Notes: generated by a model not told the origin, from the sequence alone. A stretch of 64,000 nucleotides of DNA from Anaerotignum faecicola (GCA_024460105.1 JANFXS010000002.1:372001-436000); one strand, 5' to 3'. Shown: positions 50,600 to 60,237, counted from the stretch's first letter. Numbers and translations: made by a program.

Positions 50600-51739
50600 T
50601 TATTTAAACAATGCGCCGCTGATAATAAGCTTTTGAATTTCGTTTGTGCCTTCATAAATCTGCGTAATCTTAGCGTCGCGCATCATTCTTTCAACATGGT
50701 AATCTTTCATAAATCCGTTGCCGCCAAGCATCTGGACTGCCTCGGTAGTAACCTGCATTGCGGCGTTTGTACACAGAAGCTTTGCTTTTGCAGCGGCAAT
50801 CGAATACGGCCTTCCTTCCGATTTGTCCATGGCGGCTTTATAAAGCATAAGCCTTGCCTGATCAATAACACATTCAAGTTCCGCCATTTTAAAAGCAAGG
50901 TACTGGTTTTTATAAAGAGGTTTTCCAAACTGTTCCCTCTTCATAAGATATTTTCTTGCTATTTCAAAAGCGCCCTCCGCAATTCCAAGGCCCTGCGCTG
51001 CAACTCCAATCCTTCCGCCGTCAAGAGTTTTCATGGCGATTTTAAATCCGTCGCCTTCTTTTCCCAAAAGATTTTCCGCCGGAACAACACAGTCCGTAAA
51101 TATCGTTTCGGAAACCTGAGCCGCTCTTATTCCCATTTTATTTTCAACCTTGCCTATTGTAAATCCGGGAGTTCCTTTTTCAACAAGGAATAATGAAAGC
51201 CCTTTTGATTTAAGTTCAGGCTGTGTTAAAGCGTAAACTGCGATATAATCGCACAACGGCCCGTTTGTTGTAAAGCACTTAGCACCGTTAAGCACATAAT
51301 GGTCGCCTTTCTTTTCCGCAACGGTTACGCATCCTCCGGCGTCGCTGCCCGCATTCGGCTCCGTAAGACCGAACGATCCCAAAGCTCCGCCTTCAAGCAC
51401 AGGTTTCAGGAATTTCTTTTTCTGTTCTTCGTTTGCAGAGTTGTAAACGCTGCCGCCGTAAAGCGAAGTGCATACGGAAAAACTAATTCCCAAAGACGCG
51501 TCTACCCTTGAAATCTCTTTTACGGCAATAGCATAATCAAGGTAGTTTCCGCCCTGTCCGCCGTATTCCTTCTCATATGGAAGCCCGATAAGTCCCATAT
51601 CAACCATTTCCCTGTAAAGATCAATAGGATAAGAACTTGTTTCATCCCTTTCAATTACGCCCGGCAGTAATTTTTCTTCCGCAAATTCCCTTACTTTTTT
51701 CTGTAAAAGCGCTTCTTTTTCCGATAACTCAAAGTTCAT
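50600..51739 (-). CDS. Acyl-CoA dehydrogenase
   Basis: A 379-residue FAD enzyme of the short/medium-chain acyl-CoA dehydrogenase family. The FAD/acyl-binding FGLTEPNAGSDAG is near residue 128, FTTNGP near 158, and the catalytic-base Glu in QIYEGTNEIQ near 365. It oxidises an acyl-CoA at C2-C3, or works in reverse as an enoyl-CoA reductase. There is no etfAB, crotonase or thiolase beside it, unlike butyryl-CoA dehydrogenase operons, so its chain length and electron partner are unknown. The ATG at 51739 follows GGGGGTATTTTTT; a longer frame to 51790 lacks a ribosome site. Confidence 0.93.
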   Translation of the reverse strand: MNFELSEKEALLQKKVREFAEEKLLPGVIERDETSSYPIDLYREMVDMGLIGLPYEKEYGGQGGNYLDYAIAVKEISRVDASLGISFSVCTSLYGGSVYNSANEEQKKKFLKPVLEGGALGSFGLTEPNAGSDAGGCVTVAEKKGDHYVLNGAKCFTTNGPLCDYIAVYALTQPELKSKGLSLFLVEKGTPGFTIGKVENKMGIRAAQVSETIFTDCVVPAENLLGKEGDGFKIAMKTLDGGRIGVAAQGLGIAEGAFEIARKYLMKREQFGKPLYKNQYLAFKMAELECVIDQARLMLYKAAMDKSEGRPYSIAAAKAKLLCTNAAMQVTTEAVQMLGGNGFMKDYHVERMMRDAKITQIYEGTNEIQKLIISGALFK

Positions 51740-52180
51740 AAAAAATACCCCCAATAATAAATAAAATTCTCCTTGTGCTTCAGGCCCCAATGCCTGACTG
51801 TGTTGTTGTAAAATTCACAAATTGCGGCGCCTGTTTTCGGCATTTACAGCCGCCTAGCCTTTCATTTTTGAATAAAAGGCCCAATAAAAACCGTTTATTT
51901 CGGCATAAACAGCTTTTATTTTGTTTATTTTTACAGACAGAGAAAAGCTTCAATAAATATTTTTATAACAAATAATTAGCATGCTAAATATTTGTCAAAA
52001 AATATACCCTGCTTTAAGCAGGTTATACTTTCCATCTGTTTATAATAAATATATACTCCTATTTTGATATTTTGTCAATGGATTTTAAATATATTTTTTG
52101 CACAATAAACGGATATATAATTCCGGATATATATAGTAATATTTACAATAATAGCAACTGCATGTTGTCATACATTTCTA

Positions 52181-52440
52181 TAGCTTCCGTTTACAGGAAA
52201 CATACGGTTTCAGCGGACGTTATATGCGCAATAGCCGCGTTAAAGCCGCTTGCCGTAGGAGCCTCGGCGTCTGAGGCCTTTGCCTTACGCCGCCGACGCC
52301 CGTTAAAACGCTCCGACCTCGCAAGGAAAAATTTTTTGCGGTTCTAGACGCATACGCGCCGGCGCAACGACTCCTGCGGCAAGCGTATGCAGAACGGAAA
52401 TGTGGAAAATTTTTCCTTGCCGGGAGCATGTCCCCTTCTA
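52181..52440 (+). mobile_element. MITE-like 276-bp repeat, copy 3 (decayed right end)
   Basis: The left end TAGCTTCCGTTTACAGGAAA, module A (CAGCGGACGTTATATGCG to CGCCGACGCCCGTTAAAACG) and module B (GCAAGGAAAAATTTTTTGCG to GGAAAATTTTTCCTTGCC) align with copies 1 and 2. The right terminal repeat is degraded after CCCCTT. It lies in a 940-base gap (51740-52678) that otherwise holds only the hairpin below. Confidence 0.7.
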
Positions 52441-52492
52441 TGTTTGTACCAAAAATCAAAGCTTATACTAAACTTCCGCTAATCCGGCTCCG

Positions 52493-52525
52493 CGTTCCGA
52501 AGCGGCATAATCCCGCTTCGGAACG
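52493..52525. repeat. Perfect 13-bp hairpin downstream of the methionine operon
   Basis: CGTTCCGAAGCGG and CCGCTTCGGAACG with a 7-base loop, about 155 bases past the last gene. There is no T-run on the minus strand, so it is a weak terminator candidate. Confidence 0.55.
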
Positions 52526-52678
52526 TAGTTTGGCCAATAACCCAAAGCTTAACTAAACCGCATAAATTAATTTCACAGATAAAAACGTACTTACGGCCAA
52601 AAGCATCGGCAGAAATACGGCAGGCCCGTATATTTAAAACCAAACCGTTATTTTATCAAATTATTATTTAAACGCCGT

Positions 52679-54454
52679 TTACAGCCGCTTGTCTTTCCTA
52701 ATACGCTCGATAATACTGCACACAATATCAGCCCTTGAAAACGGCGTTATAATGTAAAGGCCGTGGCAGTACGGTTCCATGTTTCCGATAATTTCGCACG
52801 ATATGTCAACCGCAAGCTTTTCGCTTTCTTCTTTGGATTTGCCTTTGTATAACTCTATAATTTTTTCATCGACGTCTATCCCTGATATTTCGTTATCCAT
52901 AAAGCATGCGTTTTTATAGCTCATAACAGGTATCACACCGCCTAGTATTTTGGCATTGAGTTCATTATACGCCCTTTTCAGGTTTGAAAGACCTCTTTCA
53001 GTCATTACCGGCTGGGTAAGAAAAACTTTAACCCCGTTTTCGACCTTTTCCTTCGCAATCCTAAGCTGTATATCAAAATTCGGCGCATTTACATTCAGCG
53101 CGCCGCAGATGCAAAACGGCGATGTAAATACAGTTTCATTGAGGTTTGAAACATATCTTGCAAGTATCCTAGAATTAAAATTGAATACGCTTTTAACTTC
53201 GTCCCTTTCGGCTGTCGGTATAGGATCTCCAGTTACGAGAAGCACATTATTTATCCCCTCAATATTAAGCCCGAGAAGCAACGCCTTTGTCGCGTTAAGG
53301 TTCCTGTCGCGGCATGTTATGTGCGGGAGCGTATCAAGGCCCGTTTCCCTCTTTATTTTACATGCCAGAAGGCTTGAATCCACACGTGCATGGCCGACTG
53401 GGCAGTCCGCTATAGTCATTATGTCAATTCCTGTTTCTTTAAGCTTTTTTGCATTTAATATAAATTTCTCCGCATTTGCGTCATAGGGGGGATCAAGTTC
53501 AACGGCAATTACTCTTTCTCCTTTTTCCAGCTTGTCCCACAAGGTGTTGTTTGTCTCAGCCCTTTCGTCTTTATTTTCGGCCTTTGCAGTAAGTTCTTTC
53601 ACCGATCCGGCTGCCGACGCCGCTGTTTCAACAGTCTGCCTTATATATTCAGGCGTAGTCCCGCAGCAGCCTCCTATAATGCCCGCGCCGCATTTTACTA
53701 TGTCGGCCATTATCTCCGCAAAATATTCCGGACTTGAATTAAACAGCGTCCTGTTGTTTATAACCGTCGGATAGCCTGCGTTCGGCATTACCGACAGCGT
53801 AATCCCTTCTATATCAAGCCCCTTAATATAATTCAGCATGTGGTAAGGCCCCGAAATACAGTTGACGCCTACAGCGTCTATACATCCGGACTTTTTAACG
53901 TTTTCAAACAGTTCCCTGCCGTAATGTCCGTCGCGGGTATATCCGTCGGGCTGTACGGCAAAGGACGTTATAATATAAGCGTCTGGCGCTTTGCTTTTTA
54001 TATATTCAGCCGTTTCTTTTAGTCCTTCGTCCCCGCTCATAGTTTCGAAAAGAAAATTTTTTGCTCCGCAGTTTATAAATATATCCGCAACAAACTTATA
54101 TTCTTCTGAAATATCCGTTTCCCCCGTAATTTCAACGGGACCGATGTCGGCAAAAACAAATACGTCGTTCCCGGCTGCCCTGCATGCAGTTTCATATCCT
54201 TTTTGAATTATTTCCCGCACAGTTTCTTCATCGCCGTCGAAAGCCGGCCTGTTTGCCCCGAACGTATTTGTTTTAACGGCTTTACATCCGGCTTCTATAT
54301 ATTCCCTGTGTATACCGTATATTAAATCGTTCCGCCTTACGTTGGCAGGCTCGCACCTGTCCATGGCCGACGAATTTTTCTGGGCGTAATACGTCCCCAT
54401 ACCGCCGTCAAAAATCAATAAATTATTCTTTATGTATTCCCTGATATCCAACAA
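52679..54454 (-). CDS. Bifunctional homocysteine S-methyltransferase / methylenetetrahydrofolate reductase
   Basis: A 591-residue fusion. Residues 1-285 are a homocysteine S-methyltransferase barrel starting LLIFDGGMGTYYAQ, with GVNC near 195 and GGCCGTTPEYIRQ near 267 supplying the zinc cysteines. Residues 300-591 are a MetF-like TIM barrel: VIAVELDPPYD, ITCRDRNLNATKALLLG and LLVTGDPIPTAERDEV for FAD and folate binding. The same fusion is known from Bacillus YitJ. It makes methyl-THF and can methylate homocysteine. It is the last gene of the operon, 8 bases after metH, and supplies that enzyme's methyl donor. Confidence 0.94.
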   Translation of the reverse strand: MLDIREYIKNNLLIFDGGMGTYYAQKNSSAMDRCEPANVRRNDLIYGIHREYIEAGCKAVKTNTFGANRPAFDGDEETVREIIQKGYETACRAAGNDVFVFADIGPVEITGETDISEEYKFVADIFINCGAKNFLFETMSGDEGLKETAEYIKSKAPDAYIITSFAVQPDGYTRDGHYGRELFENVKKSGCIDAVGVNCISGPYHMLNYIKGLDIEGITLSVMPNAGYPTVINNRTLFNSSPEYFAEIMADIVKCGAGIIGGCCGTTPEYIRQTVETAASAAGSVKELTAKAENKDERAETNNTLWDKLEKGERVIAVELDPPYDANAEKFILNAKKLKETGIDIMTIADCPVGHARVDSSLLACKIKRETGLDTLPHITCRDRNLNATKALLLGLNIEGINNVLLVTGDPIPTAERDEVKSVFNFNSRILARYVSNLNETVFTSPFCICGALNVNAPNFDIQLRIAKEKVENGVKVFLTQPVMTERGLSNLKRAYNELNAKILGGVIPVMSYKNACFMDNEISGIDVDEKIIELYKGKSKEESEKLAVDISCEIIGNMEPYCHGLYIITPFSRADIVCSIIERIRKDKRL

Positions 54455-54462
54455 AATCCCCC

Positions 54463-56832
54463 CTATCCTATAACCTGCTTTGCCGCATCGACCGTCTGCT
54501 TTGCATCTTTAGCGTAAAAGTCTGCTCCTATCTGCTTTGCGTACTCCGCGGTTAATACGGCTCCGCCGACTACTATTTTACATTCGTGCCCGCTTTTTCT
54601 TAACGCCGCTATCGTTTCTTCCATGCTTTTAAGCGTTGTCGTCATAAGGGCGCTTAATCCTATGAGCCTTACGTTTTCCGAAACGGCCGCTTCAACAACT
54701 TTTTCGGCGGCAACGTCGCGCCCCAAGTCGATAACTTGATAGCCGTAATTTTCAAGTATAACCTTAACTATATTTTTGCCTATGTCATGGATATCGCCTT
54801 TTACCGTGGCTAATATAATTTTCCCCTTTGAAACAGTTTCGCTTCCTTTAGACAATATGCTTTTTTTCAGCACTTCAAAAGCCTCGCACGACGCGTTTGC
54901 GCTGTTAATGAGCTGTGGAAGGAAAATTTCCTGTTTTTCATACCTTTCTCCCACTTTGTCAAGCGCCGGTATTAAATAGCCGTTTATAATCTCCATTTCG
55001 CTTTTGGTTTTAAGCATTTCTTCCGTTATCTTTGCGGTTTCTTCTTTCAGCCCCTTTGAAACGGCATAATATATATCCATTGCGGGCTTTGTTCCCGCGT
55101 CTTTTATTTCCGGCGTTTCCCCTACCGGCTGTGAAAACCGCTCTATAAACTGTTCGGAACCTATATCCTCGCCGTTTAAAACCTTAAATGCCGCAACAGT
55201 ATCCATAACAGCCTTCTGGTTTGGATTTATAATAGGGAGATCGAGGCCGTTTTCCATAGCCTGCATCAGGAAACCGCATGTTATAAGCTCCCTGTTCGGA
55301 AGTCCGAAAGATATATTTGAAACGCCCAGAACACAGTGGAGCCCCAGCTCTTCCTTTATGCGCCTGACGGCGTTGAGGGTTTCCCTTGCCTGCTCCTGCT
55401 GCGCCGAAACCGTAAGAGTAAGGCAGTCGATAAAAATATCTTCTTTTTTAATTCCGAAGCTCAAGGCTTTATTTAAAATTCTTTCCGCTATTTCAACTCG
55501 TTCCCGCGCCGTTTTCGGGATACCGTTGGAATCCATGCAAAGCCCTACAACGCTTGCGCCGTATTTCTTTACAATAGGCAGTATCCTCTCCATTACTTCG
55601 TCTTCTCCGTTTACGCTGTTGACAATGGCTTTCCCGCTGCAATACCTGAGCCCCGCTTCAATAGCCGCCGGATCCGATGAATCTATCTGCAAAGGAAGCG
55701 GCAAAACGCTTTGTAGGGTTTTAACGGCTTTTATCATCATTTCCTTTTCGTCTATTCCGGGCATGCCCACATTAACGTCAAGTATAACGGCGCCCGCTTC
55801 AGCCTGTTCGACGCCGCGTTCGGCAATATATTCCATATCACATTCTTTCAATGCCTGTTGGAACCTTTTTTTCCCGGTGGGGTTTATCCTTTCGCCTATA
55901 ACCCTCACACCGTCAATATTTACAACCATGGACGGACTGCATAAAACGCTCCCTCTTTTAGCCGGAATATTGCCGGGTTTCAGCTTTGAAAAAACAGATT
56001 TCAAATTCCTTATATACTCAGGCGTCGTACCGCAGCATCCCCCTATAACCCTTACTCCCGACGCGGCGAATTTTTCCATCTGTTCGGCAAAAAGTTCCGC
56101 CGTTATATCATATGAATTGTCAACGGGGTCCGGCAGTCCGGCGTTTGCTTTTACGATAACGGGTATATCCGTCAGCCTGCACAGCTTGTCGGCCATGGGA
56201 AAAATTTCATCGGGCCCTAAAGAGCAGTTTATGCCGAGCGCGTCGACTCCCAGCCCTTCCATGACGGCGGCCATTGATTCAACCGTGCAGCCTGTAAAAG
56301 TCCTGCCGCCTTCTTCAAAAGTCATTGTCGCAAAAACAGGCAAGTCCGTATTTTCTTTCGCCGCAAGCACTCCGGCCTTCAGCTCATATAGATCCGTCAT
56401 GGTTTCAAAAACAATAAGATCCGCGCCTGCCCTTTCTCCTGCCTGCACCATTTCCTTAAATACGCTGTACGCTTCATCAAACTCCATAGGCCCCAAAGGC
56501 TCCAAAAGCTCGCCTATCGGCCCTATGTCAAGCGCAACATATGCGCCCGTACCCTCGCATGCCTTCCTGCCGTTTTCAACGGCCGCCGTTATTATTTCGC
56601 TTACGCTATATCCTGTGCCTTCAAGCTTGTGGCGGTTGGCCCCGAACGTATTTGTATAAATTATGTCGCTTCCCGCTTCTATATATTGCCTGTGGATACT
56701 GCATATAGTATCCCTTTCCGTTATTGAAAGTATTTCAGGCCTCTCCCCAAGTTTCAGCCCTCCTGCCTGGAGCATTGTGCCCATAGCGCCGTCCAAAAAT
56801 ATAAAATCCTTTTTAAATAAATCCTTAACCAC
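54463..56832 (-). CDS. metH: Cobalamin-dependent methionine synthase (without reactivation domain)
   Basis: A 789-residue MetH with three of the usual four modules. The homocysteine domain (about 1-290) has FLDGAMGTMLQ, GINC and GGCCGTTPEYIR for zinc. The pterin-binding domain runs about 310-570 (NPTGKKRFQQAL, QIDSSDP). The cobalamin cap and Rossmann modules (about 600-789) have KGDIHDIGKNIV with the lower-ligand His. The SAM-dependent activation module is missing and is encoded by the gene just upstream. The GTG start at 56832 overlaps that gene's stop by 8 bases (GTGGTTAA), so translation is coupled. A longer frame to 56868 lies wholly within the neighbour. Confidence 0.96.
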   Translation of the reverse strand: MVKDLFKKDFIFLDGAMGTMLQAGGLKLGERPEILSITERDTICSIHRQYIEAGSDIIYTNTFGANRHKLEGTGYSVSEIITAAVENGRKACEGTGAYVALDIGPIGELLEPLGPMEFDEAYSVFKEMVQAGERAGADLIVFETMTDLYELKAGVLAAKENTDLPVFATMTFEEGGRTFTGCTVESMAAVMEGLGVDALGINCSLGPDEIFPMADKLCRLTDIPVIVKANAGLPDPVDNSYDITAELFAEQMEKFAASGVRVIGGCCGTTPEYIRNLKSVFSKLKPGNIPAKRGSVLCSPSMVVNIDGVRVIGERINPTGKKRFQQALKECDMEYIAERGVEQAEAGAVILDVNVGMPGIDEKEMMIKAVKTLQSVLPLPLQIDSSDPAAIEAGLRYCSGKAIVNSVNGEDEVMERILPIVKKYGASVVGLCMDSNGIPKTARERVEIAERILNKALSFGIKKEDIFIDCLTLTVSAQQEQARETLNAVRRIKEELGLHCVLGVSNISFGLPNRELITCGFLMQAMENGLDLPIINPNQKAVMDTVAAFKVLNGEDIGSEQFIERFSQPVGETPEIKDAGTKPAMDIYYAVSKGLKEETAKITEEMLKTKSEMEIINGYLIPALDKVGERYEKQEIFLPQLINSANASCEAFEVLKKSILSKGSETVSKGKIILATVKGDIHDIGKNIVKVILENYGYQVIDLGRDVAAEKVVEAAVSENVRLIGLSALMTTTLKSMEETIAALRKSGHECKIVVGGAVLTAEYAKQIGADFYAKDAKQTVDAAKQVIG

Positions 56833-57499
56833 AAATTGTCCCTTCCTTTCTATATTGGCAATTGTCAAAATTTGAACAGTATTCGCATCCTCTTTTCCTC
56901 ATTTCTTTCGGAGTTTTGCTTACTCCTATTAAAGCAGTAACCGATTTTGTCGGCACAAGCATACCCCCTCCGGTTACGCTTAGGCCTATTTTCCTCTGCG
57001 CATCCAGCACATTTATAAAATCCCTTTGCTGGCTCAGCGGCATATCGCCGTATCCCGGGCTGAAACGGTCGGTTATATAAAGCCCTTCTTCTTCAAACTT
57101 TTTTCTGATTATCTCCTGAATATTATCGCAGACATTTTCAATGGCGCTGCTTGCGCAGCTGTCAAGTATAACGGCCTTTGCCATATCCGTAACCTGCGCC
57201 CGCCTGAGCATTGCTTCAAACCCCGCCCCAAGTGTAGCCGCCATCAAAACGCACTTTTCACACCCCTCAAGCATATTTTTAATATCGTTTCCGAGAGGCT
57301 TAAAAAGTGTGCCTTCAAGCGAAACACCGTCGCTGCCAATATCAAAAACAGAGTATATAAATCTGGGGACGACATTTTCAATAATCATTTTTCCCGCTTC
57401 CTTAACGGCGTTTTCCGTTTCCGGATCAACTCCGCCGCCTTTATAGCCGAGATATTTCAAAACTTCATTCCTGTTTATGCCTGTCAGTATATTTTCCAT
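56825..57499 (-). CDS. MetH activation-domain protein
   Basis: A 224-residue protein matching the methionine synthase activation domain, here as a separate polypeptide. DRFSPGYGDMPLSQQRD near residue 149 is the SAM-binding RxxxGYG signature. ILDSCASSAIENVCDNIQE lies in the preceding helix. In known MetH this domain reductively methylates cob(II)alamin with SAM. The last 25 residues have four cysteines (CEYCSNFDNC, then TIC), possibly an Fe-S or zinc site, which is inference. The start follows AAGGAAGTTTTAAC, 21 bases after the ABC-F gene. Confidence 0.92.
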   Translation of the reverse strand: MENILTGINRNEVLKYLGYKGGGVDPETENAVKEAGKMIIENVVPRFIYSVFDIGSDGVSLEGTLFKPLGNDIKNMLEGCEKCVLMAATLGAGFEAMLRRAQVTDMAKAVILDSCASSAIENVCDNIQEIIRKKFEEEGLYITDRFSPGYGDMPLSQQRDFINVLDAQRKIGLSVTGGGMLVPTKSVTALIGVSKTPKEMRKRGCEYCSNFDNCQYRKEGTICG

Positions 57500-57520
57500 G
57501 TTAAAACTTCCTTACATTTA

Positions 57521-59440
57521 TCATTCTTGAGCTTCTTCCCATTCAATCATCAGCATTTCCAGTTTTTCTTCAAGGGCGGTTTTTTCCTCGTAAATCTGCT
57601 GAGCCGCATATGCGTCCGTTGCAACCGAAGGTTCCAAAAGACGCTTTTCAAGTTCCGAAACGGCGTTTTCAGCCTCCTCAATTTCCTTTTCTATCTTCAA
57701 TATCCTGTTTTTATGTTTTCTTTCCTTAGCCTGCTGTTCCTTTTGGCTCTGCCAGTCAAGTTTAAGAGAGGAAGGCGCGCCATGTTCCTCATTTTTCGGC
57801 TGAGCGCTTCCAAAGAGCTGTTCTTCTTTCTCTTTGGCGGTCTTTTTTTCAATATAATAATCATAGTTGCCCAGATATTGTATAATTCCCGAAGGCGTAA
57901 GCTCCAAAACTTTCTCTGCAGTCCGATTTATAAAATACCTGTCGTGGCTTATATAAATAACCGTGCCTTCATATCTGTTTATGGCGTCCTCAAGTATTTC
58001 TTTGGAAAACATATCCAAATGGTTTGTAGGCTCGTCAAGCATAAGCAGGTTTGCTTTTCCAAGCATTATTTTTGCAAGCATAAGCCGCCCTTTTTCGCCG
58101 CCGCTTAAAGCGCTTATCGGTTTAAACACGTCGTCGCCCTCAAATACAAACGAAGCCAACATATTCCTGATTTCGCCGCCTGTCAAAGTGGGGTAAGTAT
58201 CCGAAATTTCCTGAAAAACAGTTTTTCTTTCGTCAAAATCCTGCTGTTCCTGGTCATAATAACCGATATTTACATTTGTACCGAAACGCATGTTGCCGCC
58301 GTCGCTTTTTTCCCTGCCCAAGAGCATTTTAAAAAGCGTGCTTTTCCCAACGCCGTTCGGGCCTATAATCGCAACTTTGTCTTTCCTCTTTATATCGAGG
58401 TTTACACCCTCGAAAAGTTTCTTCCCCGGATAGCTTTTGCTCAAATTTTCCGCATAAAGCACATCGTTTCCGCTTGTAATCCTCGGCGTTAATGTAAGGC
58501 GCATTTTTTCGGGCAGGTTTTCCGGTTTTTCGATTCTTTCAATCTTATCAAGCATTTTTTCACGGCTCTCAGCCCTCTTTATTGACTTTTCCCTGTTAAA
58601 CGCTCTAAGGGTTTTAATAACTTCTTCTTGTCGTTTTATTTCCTTTTGCTGATCTTCATACTGTTTTATCTGTATTTCGCGGTTGACGGCTTTCTGCTTT
58701 GCATAAAAAGTGTAGTTTCCCTCATATACAACGCTCTTTTTATTTTCTATCTCTATTGTTTTTGTAACAATCCGATCCATAAAGTACCTGTCGTGGCTTA
58801 TTATGAGTACGGCTCCCTGATATCCCCTCAAATAGTCCTCAAGCCATGATATGGACTCTATATCGAGATGGTTTGTAGGCTCGTCCAAAAATAATACGTC
58901 GGGCTTTGCCAAAAGGAGCTTTCCGAGATACACCCTTGTTTTCTGCCCGCCGGAAAGCCGGCATACAGGCTTGTCAAATTCCTCCTGTGTAAATCCGAGT
59001 CCCTTTAAAACGCCCCTTGTACGGCTTTTATAACTGTATCCGTCGCGTTCCTCAAAGCTGTGCTGAAGGGCCGAATACTCCTGCATATGCTTTTCGAGTT
59101 CCGCACCGGAAAGTCCCGCCATTTCCGTTTCCATTTCCCTAAGCGTCCTTTCGTCCTCGATAATTTTTTCAAAAACGGACACCGTTTCTTCGTATATTGT
59201 TTTTTCCCCTTCTATAACCGCATTTTGTTTGAGGTAGCCTATTTCGGCATTTTTCTTTATATATATTTCTCCGCCGTCTTTTGAAGTTTCCCCAGTTATT
59301 ATTTTAAAAAGCGTAGTTTTTCCGGCGCCGTTTACGCCGACTACGGCCGCTTTTTCCTTTTCTTCAAGGTTAAACGTAACCTTTTCCAGTATAGTATCTA
59401 TTCCAAACGCTTTGCTGACGTCCTTGCATGCCAGAATCAT
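57521..59440 (-). CDS. ABC-F family ATPase
   Basis: A 639-residue soluble protein with two tandem ABC domains and no membrane part. The Walker A motifs are GVNGAGKTT near 35 and GPNGVGKST near 355. The signatures are LSGGQKTR near 162 and LSGGEKGR near 455, with Walker B LFLDEPTNHLD and LMLDEPTNHLD. The linker between them (about 235-310, Lys/Glu-rich) and a C-terminal coiled coil (about 560-639) suit the YdiF-like group. ABC-F proteins act on the ribosome, as translation factors or in antibiotic protection; the subgroup cannot be settled here. It is the first gene of the methionine operon and divergent from rex. A TATAAT box lies at 59469-59474 on the minus strand. Confidence 0.92.
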   Translation of the reverse strand: MILACKDVSKAFGIDTILEKVTFNLEEKEKAAVVGVNGAGKTTLFKIITGETSKDGGEIYIKKNAEIGYLKQNAVIEGEKTIYEETVSVFEKIIEDERTLREMETEMAGLSGAELEKHMQEYSALQHSFEERDGYSYKSRTRGVLKGLGFTQEEFDKPVCRLSGGQKTRVYLGKLLLAKPDVLFLDEPTNHLDIESISWLEDYLRGYQGAVLIISHDRYFMDRIVTKTIEIENKKSVVYEGNYTFYAKQKAVNREIQIKQYEDQQKEIKRQEEVIKTLRAFNREKSIKRAESREKMLDKIERIEKPENLPEKMRLTLTPRITSGNDVLYAENLSKSYPGKKLFEGVNLDIKRKDKVAIIGPNGVGKSTLFKMLLGREKSDGGNMRFGTNVNIGYYDQEQQDFDERKTVFQEISDTYPTLTGGEIRNMLASFVFEGDDVFKPISALSGGEKGRLMLAKIMLGKANLLMLDEPTNHLDMFSKEILEDAINRYEGTVIYISHDRYFINRTAEKVLELTPSGIIQYLGNYDYYIEKKTAKEKEEQLFGSAQPKNEEHGAPSSLKLDWQSQKEQQAKERKHKNRILKIEKEIEEAENAVSELEKRLLEPSVATDAYAAQQIYEEKTALEEKLEMLMIEWEEAQE

Positions 59441-59506
59441 TTTAGCTCTCCCCTTTCAAATTTCTTAGATTATATCAGAAAATGCTAATAAATAAAACAC
59501 AAAACA

Positions 59507-59536
59507 TTGACAATAAATTGATTAAAGTGTTATACT
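59507..59536 (+). promoter_or_regulatory. Promoter of rex with a dyad over the -10 box
   Basis: TTGACA, 18-base spacer, TATACT. The dyad TTGATTAAAGT-GTTAT-ACTTTATTAAA overlaps the -10, a plausible site for autorepression. Confidence 0.72.
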
Positions 59537-59561
59537 TTATTAAATTAAGGGGTGGTTTAAA

Positions 59562-60233
59562 ATGTATAGTGAGAGAAAAATCTCAAGCGCGGTGATAAAC
59601 AGGCTCCCGCGATATTATAGATACCTTGGCGATCTGCTTGAAAGCGACATTACAAGAATTTCTTCTAAAGAGCTAAGCGCTAAAATGAATATAACTGCTT
59701 CGCAAATACGTCAAGATCTTAACAATTTCGGTGGGTTCGGGCAGCAGGGTTATGGATACAATGTCGAATATCTGTATACCGAAATTAAAAAAATACTCGG
59801 CCTTGACAGAGTATATAACCTTATTGTTGTAGGAGGCGGCAATATCGGCCAGGCTCTTGTTAATTACACCAATTTTGAAAAGCGCGGCTTTGTTATTACA
59901 GCCGTTTTCGACGTAAATCCACGCCTTATAGGCATGACAATACGCGGAGTTGAAGTGTATGACGTTGATAAAATGGAGGAATTTGTAAAAAACAATAAAG
60001 TCGACGTCGCAATACTCACCCTTCCGCGCTCCCAAGCAAGCAATGTTGCCAACGACCTTGCCGAATGGGGAATTAAAGGTATTTGGAATTTTTCCCATGT
60101 GGATCTTCAGATGCCGAAAGACGTTAAAGTTGAAAACGTACACTTAACCGACAGCCTTATGACCCTTCTTTATAAGATAAATGAGGTTGAAACGGACGAA
60201 ACGCAAAACGATGAAAAAGACGATTTTGAATAA
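59562..60233 (+). CDS. rex: Redox-sensing repressor Rex
   Basis: A 223-residue repressor that leaves DNA when NADH/NAD+ rises and controls fermentation genes in Clostridia. The N-terminal winged helix (about 8-80) includes INRLPRYYRYLGDLLE and ASQIRQDLNNFGGFGQQGYG. The Rossmann domain has VVGGGNIGQAL near 88 and VFDVNPRLIG near 117. A C-terminal helix for domain swapping is followed by an acidic tail. The start follows AAGGGGTGGTTTAAA. It is a single gene with a terminator, divergent from the ABC-F/met operon. Confidence 0.96.
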   Translation: MYSERKISSAVINRLPRYYRYLGDLLESDITRISSKELSAKMNITASQIRQDLNNFGGFGQQGYGYNVEYLYTEIKKILGLDRVYNLIVVGGGNIGQALVNYTNFEKRGFVITAVFDVNPRLIGMTIRGVEVYDVDKMEEFVKNNKVDVAILTLPRSQASNVANDLAEWGIKGIWNFSHVDLQMPKDVKVENVHLTDSLMTLLYKINEVETDETQNDEKDDFE

Positions 60234-60237
60234 CCGT

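Noticed and set aside
55358-56659. 433-codon open frame on the plus strand opposite metH
   Set aside because: Shadow of metH: antisense frame with Ser/Pro/Ile-rich translation, no ribosome site and no domain; metH has clear motifs.
57026-58108. 360-codon plus-strand open frame opposite the MetH activator and ABC-F genes
   Set aside because: Phe/Arg/Cys-rich antisense translation spanning two real genes; no start signal.
57500-59561. SAM or cobalamin riboswitch for the methionine operon
   Set aside because: Gaps are only 21 and 121 bases and show no conserved cores of either class.
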